From Chryseobacterium suipulveris (lineage in GTDB: Bacteria > Bacteroidota > Bacteroidia > Flavobacteriales > Weeksellaceae), in NCBI RefSeq assembly GCF_022811685.1, contig NZ_CP094532.1:1947501-2011500 (forward strand): DNA of 64,000 nt, written 5' to 3'. Numbering within the stretch: position 1 is the first letter of the stretch; each line of letters begins with the position of its first letter. The position numbers and the translations under genes are program-made. Of the stretch, positions 34,056-43,468 are shown piece by piece. Under the pieces are notes generated by a model. It did not search any database and had not been told where the DNA came from. It saw only the letters and a program-made list of their open reading frames with translations.

Positions 34056-35315
34056 TTAAAGTTCGAGCGCTTTTCTTTCGTCGCCACCCATCAAAATCTC
34101 AACCGGATTGTCGATTCCTTCTTTCACTGCAACCAGGAAACCTACGGATTCTCTGCCGTCGATAATTCTGTGGTCATAAGACATTGCAACGTACATCATT
34201 GGTCGGATCACCACTTGTCCGTCCACTGCAACCGGTCTTTGGATAATGTTGTGCATTCCCAAAATCGCAGATTGCGGCGGATTGATAATCGGCGTTGAAA
34301 GCATGGATCCGAAAACGCCACCGTTGGTCACGGTGAAAGTTCCGCCGGTCATTTCGTCCACCGTGATTTTTCCGTCTCTCACTCTTTCCGCAAGTTCTTT
34401 GATATTAGCTTCTACCCCTCTGAAAGACATTGTTTCGGCGTTTCTCAAAACGGGAACCATCAAACCTTTCGGCCCGGAAACCGCGATGGAGATATCGCAG
34501 AAATCATAATTGATTTTGAAGTCGCCGTCGATCGAAGCGTTTACATCTGGATACATTTGGAGCGCTCTTGTCACCGCTTTGGTGAAGAATGACATGAATC
34601 CCAAACCAACTCCATGTTTAGCGGCGAATTCGTCTTTATATTGTTTTCTGATTCTGAAGATTTCAGACATATCCACTTCGTTGAACGTTGTCAGCATCGC
34701 AGTTTCGTTTTTCACGGAAACTAATCTTGCTGCCAATTTTCTTCTCAGAACTGAAAGTTTGGTCGTGGTAGAAGCTCTGGAACCCGAAGTTGCAGAAACC
34801 GCTCCCATTGCAGGAACTGCCGCAGTTTGAGCATCTTCCTTAGTGATTCTACCATCTCTTCCCGAACCAGAAACCTGTGCTGGATCGATGCCTTTTTCAT
34901 CCAAGATTTTCTTAGCTGCAGGTGAAGGGGTTCCCGTTGCATATGTCGCCGGTTTCTCTTCTTTCTTAGCTTCCTGCACGATGGCTGGTTTTTCCACCAC
35001 TTTCGCTTCCGCTTTCGGAGCTTCCGAATTTTCAGTTTTCGGAGCTTCCTTGGTTTCTGCTGTCGTAGGTTTTGCAGCGTCCATATCGATCAGGCAAACA
35101 ACCTGACCTACCTGCACCACTTCGCCTTCTTCGGCTTTCAATGTGATTACACCGCTTTGTTCTGCCGGAAGTTCGAGGGTTGCCTTGTCGGAATCAACTT
35201 CTGCAATTGGCTGGTCCTTTTCAACGTAATCGCCGTCTTTAACCAACCATGATGCGATTTCAACTTCTGTGATGGATTCTCCCGGTGAAGGGACTTTCAT
35301 TTCTAATATTGACAT
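34056..35315 (-). CDS. sucB: 2-oxoglutarate dehydrogenase E2 (dihydrolipoyllysine succinyltransferase)
   Basis: The 419-aa protein has one lipoyl domain ([11 protein letters not shown], lipoyl-Lys about 44, domain 1-78), an Ala/Glu/Lys linker, a peripheral subunit-binding domain ([20 protein letters not shown], about 130-165) and a catalytic domain (about 190-419) with the active-site [11 protein letters not shown] near 390. It transfers succinyl groups to CoA in the oxoglutarate dehydrogenase complex of the TCA cycle. The gene follows sucA by 32 bp on the same strand. Confidence 0.95.
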   Translation of the reverse strand: MSILEMKVPSPGESITEVEIASWLVKDGDYVEKDQPIAEVDSDKATLELPAEQSGVITLKAEEGEVVQVGQVVCLIDMDAAKPTTAETKEAPKTENSEAPKAEAKVVEKPAIVQEAKKEEKPATYATGTPSPAAKKILDEKGIDPAQVSGSGRDGRITKEDAQTAAVPAMGAVSATSGSRASTTTKLSVLRRKLAARLVSVKNETAMLTTFNEVDMSEIFRIRKQYKDEFAAKHGVGLGFMSFFTKAVTRALQMYPDVNASIDGDFKINYDFCDISIAVSGPKGLMVPVLRNAETMSFRGVEANIKELAERVRDGKITVDEMTGGTFTVTNGGVFGSMLSTPIINPPQSAILGMHNIIQRPVAVDGQVVIRPMMYVAMSYDHRIIDGRESVGFLVAVKEGIDNPVEILMGGDERKALEL

Positions 35316-35347
35316 CGTGAATATTTTTGTTTAAAATTTAATGTTTA

Positions 35348-38155
35348 TTAAGCTGTTACCGGTCTTTTTGCGGGAGCATCGTTTGTGTCGAAAACTCTGT
35401 TGATGATCGCGTTTTGGTTTCTTTCGAACATCTTGTGGCTTCCCGGAGCTGGAGATCCGCTCGGAACCGGTGCGATTACCTGGATATCGGTATTTCTGAA
35501 ATTCTTCAGGATATAGGTCCAAGCTCCCATATTTTCCGGCTCTTCCTGAACCCAAAGCAACTGTTTGCGATTACCGTATTTTGCAAGGACTTCCTCAATC
35601 TTATCCATCTGAAGCGGATACAGCTGTTCAAATCTTACAAGTGCGATCGTATCGCAGTTCAGCTCCTCTCTTTTCGCGAGAAGTTCGTAATAGATTTTAC
35701 CCGAACAAAGCACCAGTTTTTCAACTTTATCCGGATTTACTGCGGTATCGTCGAGGATTGGCTGGAATTGTCCGTTTGCAAAATCTTCCAATGGAGAAAC
35801 CACTTTCGGATGACGAAGCAACGATTTCGGAGTCATCACCACCAAAGGTTTTCTGAAATTCCACTTCATCTGTCTTCTCAACAAATGGAAATAGTTTGCA
35901 GGAGTGGTCGCATTTGCCACGGTCATATTCTCGTTCGCACAAAGCGTAAGGAATCTTTCCAAACGTGCAGAAGAGTGTTCCGCTCCCTGTCCTTCAAATC
36001 CGTGCGGAAGTAGCATTACCAAACCATTCTGGATTTTCCATTTTTCTTCTGCGGCAACCAAATACTGGTCAACAATAATCTGAGCGCCGTTCATAAAGTC
36101 ACCGAACTGCGCTTCCCAAATCGTCAAAGTGTTTGGTGAAGCCATCGCGTAACCGTAATCAAAACCAAGCACACCGTATTCTGAAAGGTGCGAGTTGAAG
36201 ATATTGAAACGGCTTTCGGAAACGTGTTGCAGAGGAACATATTCTTCCTCCGTATCTTCAGTTTTCACCACTGCATGACGGTGAGAGAACGTACCTCTTT
36301 CCACATCTTCCCCGGAAATACGAACGTTGTTTCCTTCGTTTAATAAAGTTGCATAAGCCAACCATTCTCCTAAAGCCCAATCCAAAGCATTGGTTTCGAT
36401 AGCTTTCAATCTTGCTTCGAAAAGACGGGTGATTTTGCTGATGAATTTTTTATCTTTTGGTAAAGTTGACATCTGTACCGCCAACTCTTTCAGTTTGTTC
36501 AGATCGAAACCTGTGTTGACAGGATTCAGCATTTCTCCTTTCGGACACATCGGGAAATCCTTCCAGTTGTCTGCCATGAAGATATCCATCGTGTTTTTCT
36601 CGATTTCTTTGGAAGCATCGAAATCCGCATCCAGCAAATGCTTGAACTTGGTTTCCATTTCCCTCAGAATTTCATCGGAAACTACGCCTTCCTTAATCAG
36701 TGCAGTTTTATAGATTTCCCGTGGATTCGGGTGTTTTGAGATTACTTTGTAAAGGTTCGGCTGGGTAAATCTCGGTTCGTCACCTTCGTTGTGGCCATAT
36801 TTTCTGTAGCCCAACAAATCGATATACACATCCTTACCAAAAGTCGCACGGAAATCCGCAGCAAATCTGATCGCGTGTACCACCGCTTCCACATCATCCG
36901 CATTCACGTGCATCACAGGAGATTCGGTTACTTTCGCGATGTCGGTACAATAGTTTGACGAACGTGCATCTAAATAATTGGTGGTGAAAGAAACTTGGTT
37001 ATTCACCACGATATGAACAGTTCCACCAGTTTTGTAACCGTCGAGCGTCATCATCTGTGCCACTTCGTAAACGATTCCCTGTCCAGCAATCGCACCGTCT
37101 CCGTGGATAACGATCGGAAGAACTTTTTTGTAGTCTTTGTATTTGTCGTCAACTTTTGCACGGCAAATTCCCTCAACCAAAGCCGCAACCGTTTCCAGGT
37201 GCGATGGATTCGGAGTCAGGTTAATTGCAACCTGTTCGCCGTTTTCGGTGGTAATGATTTTTGATGAACCCAAATGGTATTTCACGTCCCCAGAAAATAC
37301 ATCTTCCTCGAATTCCTTTCCTTCGAATTCAGAGAAAATCTGCTTGTAGGATTTCCCGAAAATATTGGTCAGAACGTTCAATCGACCTCTGTGCGCCATT
37401 CCGAGTACGACCTCATCAACTCCCAATTGCGAAGATCTGGTGATCAACTGATCCAATGCAGGGATTAATGATTCATTCCCTTCAAGTGAAAATCTCTTCT
37501 GCCCAACAAATTTGGTATGAAGATAATTTTCGAAAGCTACCGCCTGATTAAGTTTTTCAAGGATTTCGGTTTTTTCTGTAGCACTTAGCTGTGGTCGGTT
37601 TTCATTGACCTGAAGCCATTTTCTGATGTAGAGTTTTTCCTCCACATTGTTAATGTGCATGTATTCCGTACCAATGGATTTGCAATAGATTTTTTCCAGT
37701 CGGTTTACAATTTCCTGCAAAGTTGCTGCAGCAGGCATTCCGATTTCTGTGGCGGAATTAAATTTGGTGTTTAAGTCAGCTTTGCTGAGCCCGAAATTTT
37801 CAATAGCCAAAGTCGGTTCATAATGTCTTCGCTCACGAACAGGATTGGTGTTGGTGAAAAGGTGACCGCGGTGTCTGTATGCCTGAATCAGGTTCAGAAT
37901 ATTGAATTCCTTCTGGATATCGTTTGGAATTTGTCCGCTTGCAGCTTGTTGGTTGGCAAACTGAACTGCATTTTGCGGGGCAGAAACGGTTTTGTTTTCC
38001 CCAATTTCGTCACCGTAGCTCTCTAAAGCAAAATCAAATCCCTGGAAAAATGCTTTCCAGGAAGGCTCTAAAGAATCGGGATATTTTTGGTATTGTTGGT
38101 ATAAGTCCTCTATTAACTGCGAGTGAGCAGCATTCAGAAACGAAAATTTGTCCAT
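35348..38155 (-). CDS. sucA: 2-oxoglutarate dehydrogenase E1
   Basis: The 935-aa thiamine-diphosphate enzyme has the full SucA layout: the N-terminal E2-binding helix (NAAHSQLIEDLYQQY, about 8-22), GMAHRGRLNVLTN (about 250), the cofactor motif IHGDGAIAGQG (about 345) and a C-terminal transketolase-like domain with EGQGAEHSSARLERFL (about 720). It decarboxylates 2-oxoglutarate and passes the succinyl unit to SucB. A TAAATTTG -7 box lies at 38192-38199 on the minus strand, 37 bp before the ATG. Confidence 0.96.
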   Translation of the reverse strand: MDKFSFLNAAHSQLIEDLYQQYQKYPDSLEPSWKAFFQGFDFALESYGDEIGENKTVSAPQNAVQFANQQAASGQIPNDIQKEFNILNLIQAYRHRGHLFTNTNPVRERRHYEPTLAIENFGLSKADLNTKFNSATEIGMPAAATLQEIVNRLEKIYCKSIGTEYMHINNVEEKLYIRKWLQVNENRPQLSATEKTEILEKLNQAVAFENYLHTKFVGQKRFSLEGNESLIPALDQLITRSSQLGVDEVVLGMAHRGRLNVLTNIFGKSYKQIFSEFEGKEFEEDVFSGDVKYHLGSSKIITTENGEQVAINLTPNPSHLETVAALVEGICRAKVDDKYKDYKKVLPIVIHGDGAIAGQGIVYEVAQMMTLDGYKTGGTVHIVVNNQVSFTTNYLDARSSNYCTDIAKVTESPVMHVNADDVEAVVHAIRFAADFRATFGKDVYIDLLGYRKYGHNEGDEPRFTQPNLYKVISKHPNPREIYKTALIKEGVVSDEILREMETKFKHLLDADFDASKEIEKNTMDIFMADNWKDFPMCPKGEMLNPVNTGFDLNKLKELAVQMSTLPKDKKFISKITRLFEARLKAIETNALDWALGEWLAYATLLNEGNNVRISGEDVERGTFSHRHAVVKTEDTEEEYVPLQHVSESRFNIFNSHLSEYGVLGFDYGYAMASPNTLTIWEAQFGDFMNGAQIIVDQYLVAAEEKWKIQNGLVMLLPHGFEGQGAEHSSARLERFLTLCANENMTVANATTPANYFHLLRRQMKWNFRKPLVVMTPKSLLRHPKVVSPLEDFANGQFQPILDDTAVNPDKVEKLVLCSGKIYYELLAKREELNCDTIALVRFEQLYPLQMDKIEEVLAKYGNRKQLLWVQEEPENMGAWTYILKNFRNTDIQVIAPVPSGSPAPGSHKMFERNQNAIINRVFDTNDAPAKRPVTA

Positions 38156-38427
38156 TACATTCTGGTTAACCGTTGAATTTTATTTAAAACACAAATTTAA
38201 CAAAAAAAAGTGAAGTACTAAAGCCGAAAACGGGCTAAATAATTGGGATAGATTTTAGGTATGAAATCGAGGAAAATTGTTTCTTCAAAATTGGATGCTT
38301 CGGAATTTTTCATCGCAACGACGCAAAGAAAATTTTATTATAAACTTCATACTTTAAAGGAACGCAAAGACACTTCGTTTAGCAATAGTTCATTTCTTTT
38401 CTATTTAAAGAGATTCGTTTAATCTTA
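38156..38427. other. Gap upstream of sucA, no gene
   Basis: It holds the sucA -7 box (38192-38199, minus strand) and otherwise AT-rich sequence without a coding or RNA signal. Short ACGACGCAAAGA-like pieces recur but do not form a clear repeat. Confidence 0.4.
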
Positions 38428-38528
38428 AAATAAACCTGAATTTGATCACCCCGACCCTAAAAGGAGCAAATTCAGGTTTATTTTGAAGGTAATTTTCCGC
38501 CCTTTAGGGTTGGGGTAAAGAAAATTTC
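38428..38528. repeat. Paired inverted-repeat element, copy 2
   Basis: AAATAAACCTGAATTTG (38428-38444) and its exact reverse complement (38467-38483) enclose CACCCCGACCCTAAAAGG (38447-38464). The outer partner CCCTTTAGGGTTGGGGT follows at 38500-38516. The order is the same as in copy 1. It starts 26 bp after the stop of the SRPBCC gene. Confidence 0.88.
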
Positions 38529-38553
38529 CGACATAATTACAATTATTGAAATT

Positions 38554-39597
38554 CTATTTGAAAACAGGGAGCGACAGTTTCATTACGGTTTGATTTTCAG
38601 TGTCTGGTTCTTCGAGGAAGGTCTGCTGCAAATCGCCAGTTCTCATCGTATCTCTTTTTGCTTTGAGAAGGAGTTGCTGGATGGATTTTATTCTTCCTGC
38701 GTAGTTTCCACGGTAATAAAGGACGTAGTTTTTGGAGCCATTCAAAGTTCGGAAACTGAAACTGTTGTCGGAAACGCCCTCTCTTTTCGAAAGCGGAATT
38801 CCGTAGAAATATGACACCTCTTTGTCCTTGAAATTGTCGGCATCGGTGATCAGCACGGGTTCTCCGTATTCGTCGTCGCGTTTTCCCAAATCCATCGTCA
38901 CATAGTTTTTCACCTTATTGTGGCTCATCACGATATTTTTGAAGAGGGCATCTTTGGCGTTTTTGGTGGTGACATTAATTCCGAGCAGCAACTGGCTGTC
39001 CTGGTTTTCGACCATCAAACTGTCGAATTTCAGGTTTTGTCGCTGCTCCTCTTTATCGACTTTATTTCCTAAAAGAAGATAGAGGTTCTTCATACTTTTC
39101 CCGATGTTGTCGGCAAGATAATCTTCGGTAAGCAAATTCAGCGACCTTTTCAGAAGCGGTTGTTTCGGAGTGTGGATGAACCAAATCACCCTGGTTTTGT
39201 TGTTTTCTGGTTTGAATTTTACATCAATTAGATAAGGTGTGTTTTTCCCGCCCTCGAAAAGCTGATAACGGATGGTCTGAAGCGGATTCTCGTATCTCAG
39301 GAAAAAATCGCCGAAACGGTCGTTATCTTTCCGGTCCTTATAACTTAGCGAACTCCCCTTTCCTTCATAAGGTGAAAAATACTGGATCGACAAATCGGGA
39401 TTATCGGAAAAAAAAGTGTTCCATCGTGTAAAATTCTGCAGATTGCTGAACTGCGGAAAAACCTTCTCCACAGGATAAGCGATTTCTTTCTCGACGGTAA
39501 AGTTCTTACTTTCATCGACAAAAGTCATGGAAACCGTGTAAGCAGCCGCAAGTAAAAGGAGAATGAGCACCCCAAATTTGATCCAACGCATGCGCAA
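38554..39597 (-). CDS. SRPBCC-fold membrane-anchored protein
   Basis: The 347-aa protein has one N-terminal membrane helix (FGVLILLLLAAAYTVSMTF, about 8-26) followed by an SRPBCC (Bet v1/polyketide-cyclase) domain: FTVEKEIAYPVEKVFPQFSN (about 33-52), WNTFFSDNPD, and a C-terminal half (about 200-347) that I cannot assign firmly but that resembles effector-binding domains. Ligand and role are unknown. It lies between glgC and sucA, each gap carrying an inverted-repeat element. Confidence 0.7.
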   Translation of the reverse strand: MRMRWIKFGVLILLLLAAAYTVSMTFVDESKNFTVEKEIAYPVEKVFPQFSNLQNFTRWNTFFSDNPDLSIQYFSPYEGKGSSLSYKDRKDNDRFGDFFLRYENPLQTIRYQLFEGGKNTPYLIDVKFKPENNKTRVIWFIHTPKQPLLKRSLNLLTEDYLADNIGKSMKNLYLLLGNKVDKEEQRQNLKFDSLMVENQDSQLLLGINVTTKNAKDALFKNIVMSHNKVKNYVTMDLGKRDDEYGEPVLITDADNFKDKEVSYFYGIPLSKREGVSDNSFSFRTLNGSKNYVLYYRGNYAGRIKSIQQLLLKAKRDTMRTGDLQQTFLEEPDTENQTVMKLSLPVFK

Positions 39598-39680
39598 AAA
39601 TAAGCAAAACTGAGCGAAAAAAAGTATAAAGTAGGAAGACCGAAGACGGAAGATGGAAGACGAAAGCGTATAAAACGAAA

Positions 39681-39733
39681 AAATAAACCTGAATTTGTCA
39701 CCCCGTCTAAAGCGAGCAAATTCAGGTTTAATT
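39681..39733. repeat. Paired inverted-repeat element, copy 3 (short)
   Basis: AAATAAACCTGAATTTG (39681-39697) and CAAATTCAGGTTTA (39717-39730) enclose a shortened CACCCCGTCTAAAG. The outer partner segment is absent. It starts 19 bp after the glgC stop. Confidence 0.85.
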
Positions 39734-39751
39734 AGTTGATGCCTCTTAGAT

Positions 39752-41020
39752 TTACGGAATAATCGTTCCAGGTGTGATGACTGCGTTTTTCTTTACGACC
39801 ACGATGCCGTCCTTGATGGAGTGGGTTTCGAAATCACCGTCGGGAATATGTTTTCCACCGATGATACGCACATTATCGCCAATGCGGCAGTTTTTGTCGA
39901 GGATGGCTTTTTCGATATAGCAGTATTTGCCGACACCGAGATTCGGTTTCCCTTCTTTGTCGTTTTCGATAATCTCATTGGTGTCTTGATAATAATCGGC
40001 ACCCATCATATAAGAATTGATGATGGTACTTCCACGATCTACCCTGCTTCGGTTTCCAACGATGGAGTTTTCGATTTTGTCGGCCATCACGATGCAGCCG
40101 TCGCCGAAAATGGCCTTGCTCACGTACGAACCCAAAATTTTCGATGGCGGAAGCATTCTCGCTCTCGTGTAAACAGGCGCTTTCGTGAAAAGGTTGAATT
40201 TCGGAAAATCCCTTGTCAGATCAAGATTGGCGTCGAAGAAAGATTGGATGGTTCCAATGTCCGTCCAATAACCGTCGTATTGAAAGCTGAGTGTTTTGTA
40301 TTTCCCGATTCCGTTTGGAATGAGTTCGCCACCGAAATCGTCGCCCGGATCTTCGGCAAACATTTTCTTCAAAACGTTCTTGCTAAAAACGTAGATTCCC
40401 ATTGAAGCAAGGAATTCCTTCCCTTCGTTTCGGCTTTTTTCAGAAACTTCAGATTTCCAGTCGCCCAACAAATCGGCTGAAGGTTTTTCGATAAAGGAAG
40501 TGATATTTCCCTCGTCGTCGGATTTCAGGATTCCGAAACCGGTCGCGTCGTGTGCGTTCACAGGAATCGTCGCGATGGTAATGTCGCCATCGTTTTTACA
40601 GTGGAAATCGATCATTTCGCGGAAATCCATCTGGTAAAGCTGGTCTCCCGAAAGAATCAAAATATAGTCGTAATCGTACTTGTCGAGGTGTTTCATCGAC
40701 TGTCTCACAGCATCCGCAGTTCCTTGGTACCACTGATCGTTTTCCACGTTTTGTTCAGCTGCCAAAATATCCACAAAACCTTTACTAAAGATATCGAAGT
40801 GAAACGAATTCTTAATATGCGAATTCAAAGAAGCCGAGTTAAACTGAGTTAAAACCAAAATCCTGTTGTACCCCGAATTGAGGCAGTTGGAAATCGGAAT
40901 ATCGACCAACCTGTATTTTCCCGCAATCGGAACGGCTGGTTTGGAACGTGAATAAGTAAGTGGAAAAAGACGAGTACCTCTTCCACCGCCGAGAACTATT
41001 GAGATTACGCTGGGTTTCAT
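39752..41020 (-). CDS. glgC: Glucose-1-phosphate adenylyltransferase
   Basis: I choose ATG at 41020 (MKPSVISIVLGGGRGTRLFP); nine upstream residues in frame lack support. The 422-aa enzyme has the nucleotidyltransferase signature GGGRGTRLFPLT, the activator/ATP region SKPAVPIAGKYRLVDIPISN (about 27-46), LSGDQLYQMD (about 134) and a C-terminal left-handed beta-helix (about 300-422). It makes ADP-glucose for glycogen synthesis. No other glg gene is in the window. Confidence 0.93.
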   Translation of the reverse strand: MKPSVISIVLGGGRGTRLFPLTYSRSKPAVPIAGKYRLVDIPISNCLNSGYNRILVLTQFNSASLNSHIKNSFHFDIFSKGFVDILAAEQNVENDQWYQGTADAVRQSMKHLDKYDYDYILILSGDQLYQMDFREMIDFHCKNDGDITIATIPVNAHDATGFGILKSDDEGNITSFIEKPSADLLGDWKSEVSEKSRNEGKEFLASMGIYVFSKNVLKKMFAEDPGDDFGGELIPNGIGKYKTLSFQYDGYWTDIGTIQSFFDANLDLTRDFPKFNLFTKAPVYTRARMLPPSKILGSYVSKAIFGDGCIVMADKIENSIVGNRSRVDRGSTIINSYMMGADYYQDTNEIIENDKEGKPNLGVGKYCYIEKAILDKNCRIGDNVRIIGGKHIPDGDFETHSIKDGIVVVKKNAVITPGTIIP

Positions 41021-41206
41021 AAAAGTTTCTTTGTGTTTAGCGTGCAATTTTTACGCATAACAATATTACTGAATTTTACGTCGCAATCAAAATATATTGT
41101 CTCATAAAATTGGAATAAGTGGGAAGATTAAGGAAAGTTAATGTGAGAGTGGAAAGGTTGAGCTTGAGGTTGAGCTTGAGCTTGAGGTTAAGCTTTAATA
41201 GAAGCA

Positions 41207-41477
41207 CTAAAACAAAGCTTGATAGTTTTTCTTTTCCAAAATATTTCTAAGTACGATCACAAAATCAGAATTGGCTTCGGTACGTTGTTCCCAAGACATT
41301 TCGGGGTCTAAAAGAATTTCTTTTACCATTACAATCATCTCGGGCGCATTATCATATTTCCCAGAAAAAAAGTGTACAGCATTTACTTTTCTAAATCCAT
41401 GAAAAGAGCCATCTTCTTTCTTAATGGTCAACCGATCCACATAATAATCTTTGAATGATCAGTTTTGTTCTACTCAT
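41207..41477 (-). pseudogene. Small hypothetical gene, probably frameshifted
   Basis: A 77-residue frame (MDRLTIKKEDGSFHGFRKVN, then EMSWEQRTEANSDFVIVLRN) opens at a GTG (41440). A better start, ATG at 41477 (MSRTKLIIQ), is in another frame and has a TATTTTTG box 13 bp upstream. Joining the two needs one indel near 41450-41455. I do not recognise the family. It is the last gene before the tRNA fragment that marks the element edge. Confidence 0.45.
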
Positions 41478-41539
41478 GTTGCATTCGACCAAAAATAAGA
41501 AGACACCTACATCGCTGCAAGTGTCTGATTTAGAGAGCG

Positions 41540-41584
41540 TGGCCCAGCTTGGGCTCGAACCAAGGACTTACTGATTATGAGTCA
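41540..41584 (-). other. 3' half of a CAU-anticodon tRNA gene (attachment site)
   Basis: Read on the minus strand, the sequence runs TGA-CTCATAA-TCAGT (anticodon loop with CAT), then CTTGG-TTCGAGC-CCAAG (T arm), then CTGGGCC plus discriminator A (acceptor 3' strand). The 5' half (acceptor 5' strand, D arm) is missing, and pairing in the anticodon stem fails at its outer part. Anticodon CAU means tRNA-Met or lysidine tRNA-Ile2. With the integrase beginning 160 bp away, this is the left attachment site of the integrated element. Confidence 0.82.
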
Positions 41585-41595
41585 TTTAATTTATT

Positions 41596-41630
41596 TTTTA
41601 TTATACTTTACATTGTTTTATTATACTTTA
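41596..41630 (+). repeat. Direct repeats next to the attachment site
   Basis: TTTTATTATACTTTA occurs at 41596-41610 and again at 41616-41630, 20 bp apart, that is, two helical turns. This is where arm-type integrase or excisionase binding sites are expected. A second tandem, AAATGTTCGTC twice, lies at 41705-41726. Confidence 0.7.
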
Positions 41631-41690
41631 TTTTTAACTGATTTTCAATACTTTACAAGATATTGTTTCTTATTCTAATTTACTTTTCTT

Positions 41691-41698
41691 TATATTTG
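41691..41698 (+). promoter_or_regulatory. -7 box of the integrase gene
   Basis: TATATTTG matches the Bacteroidota consensus. The AAATGTTCGTC tandem lies between it and the ATG at 41744. Confidence 0.5.
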
Positions 41699-41743
41699 CA
41701 GTGCAAATGTTCGTCAAATGTTCGTCAAAAAAAAGTATAAATA

Positions 41744-42955
41744 ATGACCACTTTTCAGTTTACTTTAAAGAATAATGCTAAATCAAATGGTGAAAAAAGT
41801 ATCATTATCTCCATCATCAAAGACCGAAAAAACACAAGTTTGTCCATCAGACATTCCTGTAAAGAAGAACAGTGGAGTTATGAAACGGAACGCGTCAAAA
41901 AAAATCATCCAAATTCTGAGAAAATTAACAAGTTTATTGACAAGTATAAGGTCATCATTTCAAATGCAATTGACAATCTTGAAGATGAAAACATCCCATA
42001 CACTTTGCAGGATGTGATCTATGAAATCAAAAACTACAAAGGCGATGTAAAAGCGGTTTCTTATACCGATTTTCAGGAAAACATTATTGAAAATTTGAAA
42101 AAATCGGACAAGATTGGAACTGCGAGAGTAGAAAGAGATACGCTTAATTCTCTGCAAAATTTCTTTGGTAAAGATCAAATCGGATTTAATGAAATACGAT
42201 ATCTGTCACTTAAAAATTACGAAGCCCATTGCATTGCTAAAGGCAACAAGCCAGCAACTATTGGAATCAGAATGCGAACTATCCGAAATGTGTTCAATCA
42301 GGCAATCAAAGGAAAAGTAATCAAAGAAAAGCAATACCCTTTCAAAGATTACAAAATCTCTCAAATAAAAAGCACGAGCAAGAAAGAATTTCTCACCAAA
42401 ACGGAAATCAAATCATTGAACGCCTATGAACCAGCAGATCAATATGAAGAGTTCGCAAAAGATATGTTCCTTTTCAGTTATTATTCAAGAGGAATAAATT
42501 TTATCGATTTGATACAGCTTGAAAAAAACTCTGTAGCAAACAAAATCATATCATATTACAGAGAGAAGACTGGCGTTGCGGTAAAATTCAAGTTAAATGA
42601 TACGACAGAAAAAATTATTGAAAAATACATGTCTGAACAGGAGTCAAAATATATTTTCAACATCCTGAAAACCAATAATCCTTCAAAGACCTATTTGAAA
42701 AATAAATCACAGAAATACCTCACTGTTTACGTCAATAAATATCTGAAAAATATAATGACGAAGTTAGAAATTAATAAGAACATCACCTATTACTGCGCCA
42801 GACATTCGTTTGCCACAGCCCTAAAGTTTGAGAATGTTTCAATTGAAATCATCCGGGAAGCACTTGGACATAAAGACATTAATTCAACTATGTCTTACTT
42901 AAATTCTTTACCGGATGCGAAACTGGATAAGATTATTGAAGATGTTATCAAGTAG
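41744..42955 (+). CDS. int: Tyrosine integrase of the element
   Basis: The 403-aa protein has the layout of Bacteroidota element integrases: an arm-binding N-terminal domain (about 1-95), a SAM-like core-binding domain (about 105-195), and a catalytic domain (about 210-403). Visible catalytic residues are Arg in SYYSRGINFIDL (about 250), the His/Arg box YYCARHSFATA (about 350), LGHKD, and the nucleophile Tyr in STMSYLN (about 387). It should recombine the element with the 3' end of the CAU tRNA gene. It is the first gene inside the element. Confidence 0.92.
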   Translation: MTTFQFTLKNNAKSNGEKSIIISIIKDRKNTSLSIRHSCKEEQWSYETERVKKNHPNSEKINKFIDKYKVIISNAIDNLEDENIPYTLQDVIYEIKNYKGDVKAVSYTDFQENIIENLKKSDKIGTARVERDTLNSLQNFFGKDQIGFNEIRYLSLKNYEAHCIAKGNKPATIGIRMRTIRNVFNQAIKGKVIKEKQYPFKDYKISQIKSTSKKEFLTKTEIKSLNAYEPADQYEEFAKDMFLFSYYSRGINFIDLIQLEKNSVANKIISYYREKTGVAVKFKLNDTTEKIIEKYMSEQESKYIFNILKTNNPSKTYLKNKSQKYLTVYVNKYLKNIMTKLEINKNITYYCARHSFATALKFENVSIEIIREALGHKDINSTMSYLNSLPDAKLDKIIEDVIK

Positions 42956-43016
42956 AAAATTAAATTATCTTTTGCGAAATTTACTCTTGAAATTTCGTGA
43001 AGCTTCCTCAAGAATT

Positions 43017-43298
43017 TCAACCATTGTTTTTAGAACGGTAATTATTTAACCAATTGTCAATATCTTTTCGGCTAAACAATAGCATTTTTCCTATTTTTAT
43101 GAAAGGCATATCGAGTGTTGATTTCATTTTGTAAACGGTGGATCTACTGACACCAAAATACATAGCTAATTCTCCAGTTGCCATCAATTGATCAGTGTAA
43201 TTTTCTTCAATCGCTGTCTGTGTTTGTTGAAGTAATTGTTGAAGCAAGACTTCGATTTTTTGTAATCGTTCGTTTATTAACTCAAAAGAATTTTCCAT
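43017..43298 (-). CDS. Helix-turn-helix protein, excisionase-like
   Basis: The 93-aa protein has an N-terminal coiled coil (FELINERLQKIEVLLQQLL) and a winged MerR/excisionase-type HTH: LMATGELAMYFGVSRSTVYK (about 38-57) then MPFIKIGKMLLFSRKDIDNW. Such HTH_17 proteins often sit next to the integrase of Bacteroidota mobile elements and act as directionality factors or regulators. Convergent with int, and its role is inferred from position. Confidence 0.82.
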   Translation of the reverse strand: MENSFELINERLQKIEVLLQQLLQQTQTAIEENYTDQLMATGELAMYFGVSRSTVYKMKSTLDMPFIKIGKMLLFSRKDIDNWLNNYRSKNNG

Positions 43299-43468
43299 AA
43301 TTTATTTGATTTAGATTGATTAATTATAATGACTACTCCATTCTGTACCATACTGCCGTCATTGGTTCTCATAACAAAATTAGCAGATATTTGCGACAAA
43401 AAGCATTTGTAATAATGTTCTTTAATCCAGAACGCTTACATTTGATTTTTCTTCTTTATTTTAGACCT

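Noticed and set aside
41540..41584. Complete tRNA gene
   Set aside because: Only the anticodon loop, T arm and acceptor 3' strand are present; the D arm and 5' acceptor strand are replaced by AT-rich element DNA.
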